Part shown: positions 4,662 through 5,955 of the stretch, piece after piece
Position numbering within the stretch: position 1 is the first letter of the stretch
Layout of the letters: every line of letters begins with the position of its first letter
Assembly: GCA_937927265.1 (NCBI GenBank)
Contig: CALBCO010000138.1
Location: forward strand, 1 to 5,955
Origin: an uncultured Verrucomicrobiae bacterium
Lineage (GTDB): Bacteria; Verrucomicrobiota; Verrucomicrobiia; Palsa-1439
DNA length: 5,955 bases
Direction: 5' to 3'
Translations under genes and position numbers: made by a program
The notes under the pieces: model-generated
Told to the model about the DNA's origin: nothing
What the model saw: the letters and a program-made list of their open reading frames with translations, nothing else
Database searches by the model: none

Positions 4662-5955
4662 ATGTTTACACCGTCCAAAACCGAGTTTCTGAAGCTGGCG
4701 CAGCAGGGGAATCTGATCCCAGTCTACCGGGAGATTTTGGCTGACGCCGAGACGCCAGTGCTGGCGTACCAGAAGATTCGCAAGACGGGGCCATCGTTTC
4801 TGCTGGAGTCGGTCGAAGGTGGCGAGAACATTGGCCGGTACTCGTTTGTCGGCGCGAACCCGCACACGGTGATTCGGCACGACGGCAAGATCGGTAATGA
4901 TCCGCTCCGGCAAGTCGAGCAGGAGATGGCAAAGTTCAAACCGGTGACGGTGCCGGGACTTCCGCGATTCAGCGGGGGCGCAGTGGGGTTTCTCGGCTAT
5001 GAATATATTCATTTTATCGAGCCAACAGTGCCGTGTCCCGGTCAGGACGAACTGGGGACGCCGGTGTTGTGTTTCATGATTACCGACGCGCTGCTGATCT
5101 TCGACCGGGTCCGCCAGACGATCAAGGTGGTCGCCAACGCGCACATCAAAGATTCCCCGGAGATGGCGTATGCCGAAGCATGCGCGACGGTGGATGAAAT
5201 CATCGCGCAATTGGGCCGGCCGTTGCCGGTGCGGCCAGTGGAGTTTCGCCCGGACGCGGGGGACTTGTCGGTAGCGTCGAATCTGACTCCCGATCGGTAC
5301 GCCGCGATGATCTGGCAGGCGAAGGAATACATTCGCGCGGGCGACATCATTCAGGTCGTGCTGGCTCAGCGGTTCGAGATGGCGACGCAGGCCAGCCCGC
5401 TCGATGTGTACCGGGCGTTGCGATCGGTCAACCCGTCGCCGTACATGTTTTTGCTCGATTTTGGGGATTTCCAATTGGTCGGTGCGTCGCCGGAAGTGCA
5501 TGTGCGGTGCGAGGACCGGCAGGTGGAGATTCGGCCGATTGCGGGCACGCGGTGGCGCGGGAAGACGCCGGAGGAAGACACACAGTTGGAGAAGGAGTTG
5601 TTAGCCGATGAAAAGGAACGCGCCGAGCATGTGATGTTGGTGGATTTGGCGCGAAACGACATCGGCCGGGTGTGCGATTTCGGCAGTGTTCGCGTGCCGG
5701 AGTTCATGGTGATCGAGAAATACTCGCACGTGATGCACATTGTCAGCCAAGTGGAGGGGGTGTTGCAGGAAGGCCGGTCGAGCTACGATTTGATGCGAGC
5801 GACGTTCCCGGCGGGGACGGTCAGCGGCGCGCCGAAAGTGCGGGCGATGCAAATCATCAGCGAACTGGAAGCGACGCAGCGCGGGCCGTATGCGGGGGCG
5901 GTGGGGTATTTCAGTTTCAACGGCAACTTGGATAGTTGCATCACGTTGCGAACGG
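4662..5955 (+). CDS. trpE: Anthranilate synthase component I TrpE (3'-partial)
   Basis: TrpE converts chorismate to anthranilate with ammonia from the glutaminase TrpG, the first committed step of tryptophan synthesis. The window holds 431 codons of an expected ~490-510, and the frame is open to the edge. The N-terminal regulatory domain has FLKLAQQGNLIPVYREIL (9-26), LLES (47-50), the conserved Trp-binding motif, and GRYSFVG. NPSPYMFLLDF is the second element of the feedback site, so Trp inhibition is expected. Catalytic motifs follow: AGDIIQVVLAQRF, VGASPEV, RPIAGTRWRGKTPEED, ELLADEKERAEHVMLVDLAR, ATFPAGTVSGAPKVRAM and GPYAGAVGYFSF. The W in IAGTRWRG is unusual, as this position is commonly Pro or Arg. 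ATG 4662 gives the usual start; GTG 4656, in frame two codons earlier, is possible. No attenuator or Trp-rich leader peptide is visible upstream. The partner trpG may lie downstream, out of view. Confidence 0.96.
   Translation, partial: MFTPSKTEFLKLAQQGNLIPVYREILADAETPVLAYQKIRKTGPSFLLESVEGGENIGRYSFVGANPHTVIRHDGKIGNDPLRQVEQEMAKFKPVTVPGLPRFSGGAVGFLGYEYIHFIEPTVPCPGQDELGTPVLCFMITDALLIFDRVRQTIKVVANAHIKDSPEMAYAEACATVDEIIAQLGRPLPVRPVEFRPDAGDLSVASNLTPDRYAAMIWQAKEYIRAGDIIQVVLAQRFEMATQASPLDVYRALRSVNPSPYMFLLDFGDFQLVGASPEVHVRCEDRQVEIRPIAGTRWRGKTPEEDTQLEKELLADEKERAEHVMLVDLARNDIGRVCDFGSVRVPEFMVIEKYSHVMHIVSQVEGVLQEGRSSYDLMRATFPAGTVSGAPKVRAMQIISELEATQRGPYAGAVGYFSFNGNLDSCITLRT

Noticed and set aside
4620..5501. 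A 293-codon open frame on the minus strand, antisense to trpE
   Set aside because: Its C-terminal end is only translation of the TAAGTG repeats and the rest mirrors TrpE; no recognisable domain.

Overview
The window looks like a piece of a GC-rich bacterial chromosome, most likely from the Verrucomicrobiota (Pedosphaera/Limisphaera-like) or a related PVC lineage. This placement is an inference. It rests on the sulfatase gene, the mpl-hisF-hisI-trpE gene order, and the many short palindromic or tandem repeats lying between and inside genes. No rRNA, tRNA, CRISPR array, transposase or phage gene is visible.

Left part (1-1173): a plus-strand reading frame, open from the window edge, ends as the C-terminal half of a type I sulfatase. 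Its first ~148 nt do not read like a sulfatase and end in an imperfect inverted repeat exactly where sulfatase-like sequence begins, so the gene looks broken or chimeric. An ATGA overlap leads into a 69-codon secreted-protein fragment that stops abruptly after its signal peptide and the first residues of a mature domain. This part appears to be decaying.

Middle (1174-2094, minus strand): an 8-oxoguanine DNA glycosylase of the OGG1 family with its catalytic Lys and Asp intact. Two unrelated palindromic repeat elements (about 1557-1620 and 1833-1929) lie inside this gene and are translated in frame. They fall in two positions that appear to be surface loops. This is the most unusual feature of the window.

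Right part (2114-5955, plus strand): a compact co-directional group of housekeeping genes. These are mpl (murein tripeptide recycling ligase), hisF and hisI (histidine biosynthesis), and trpE (anthranilate synthase component I, cut by the window end). mpl diverges from the glycosylase gene with only 19 nt between the chosen start codons. hisF and hisI overlap by 4 nt. hisI and trpE are separated by a 54-nt gap filled with TAAGTG repeats at 8-nt spacing. The group joins cell-wall recycling with two PRPP-consuming amino-acid pathways. I see no new defence or mobile system here; the novelty lies in the repeats and how they have altered genes.
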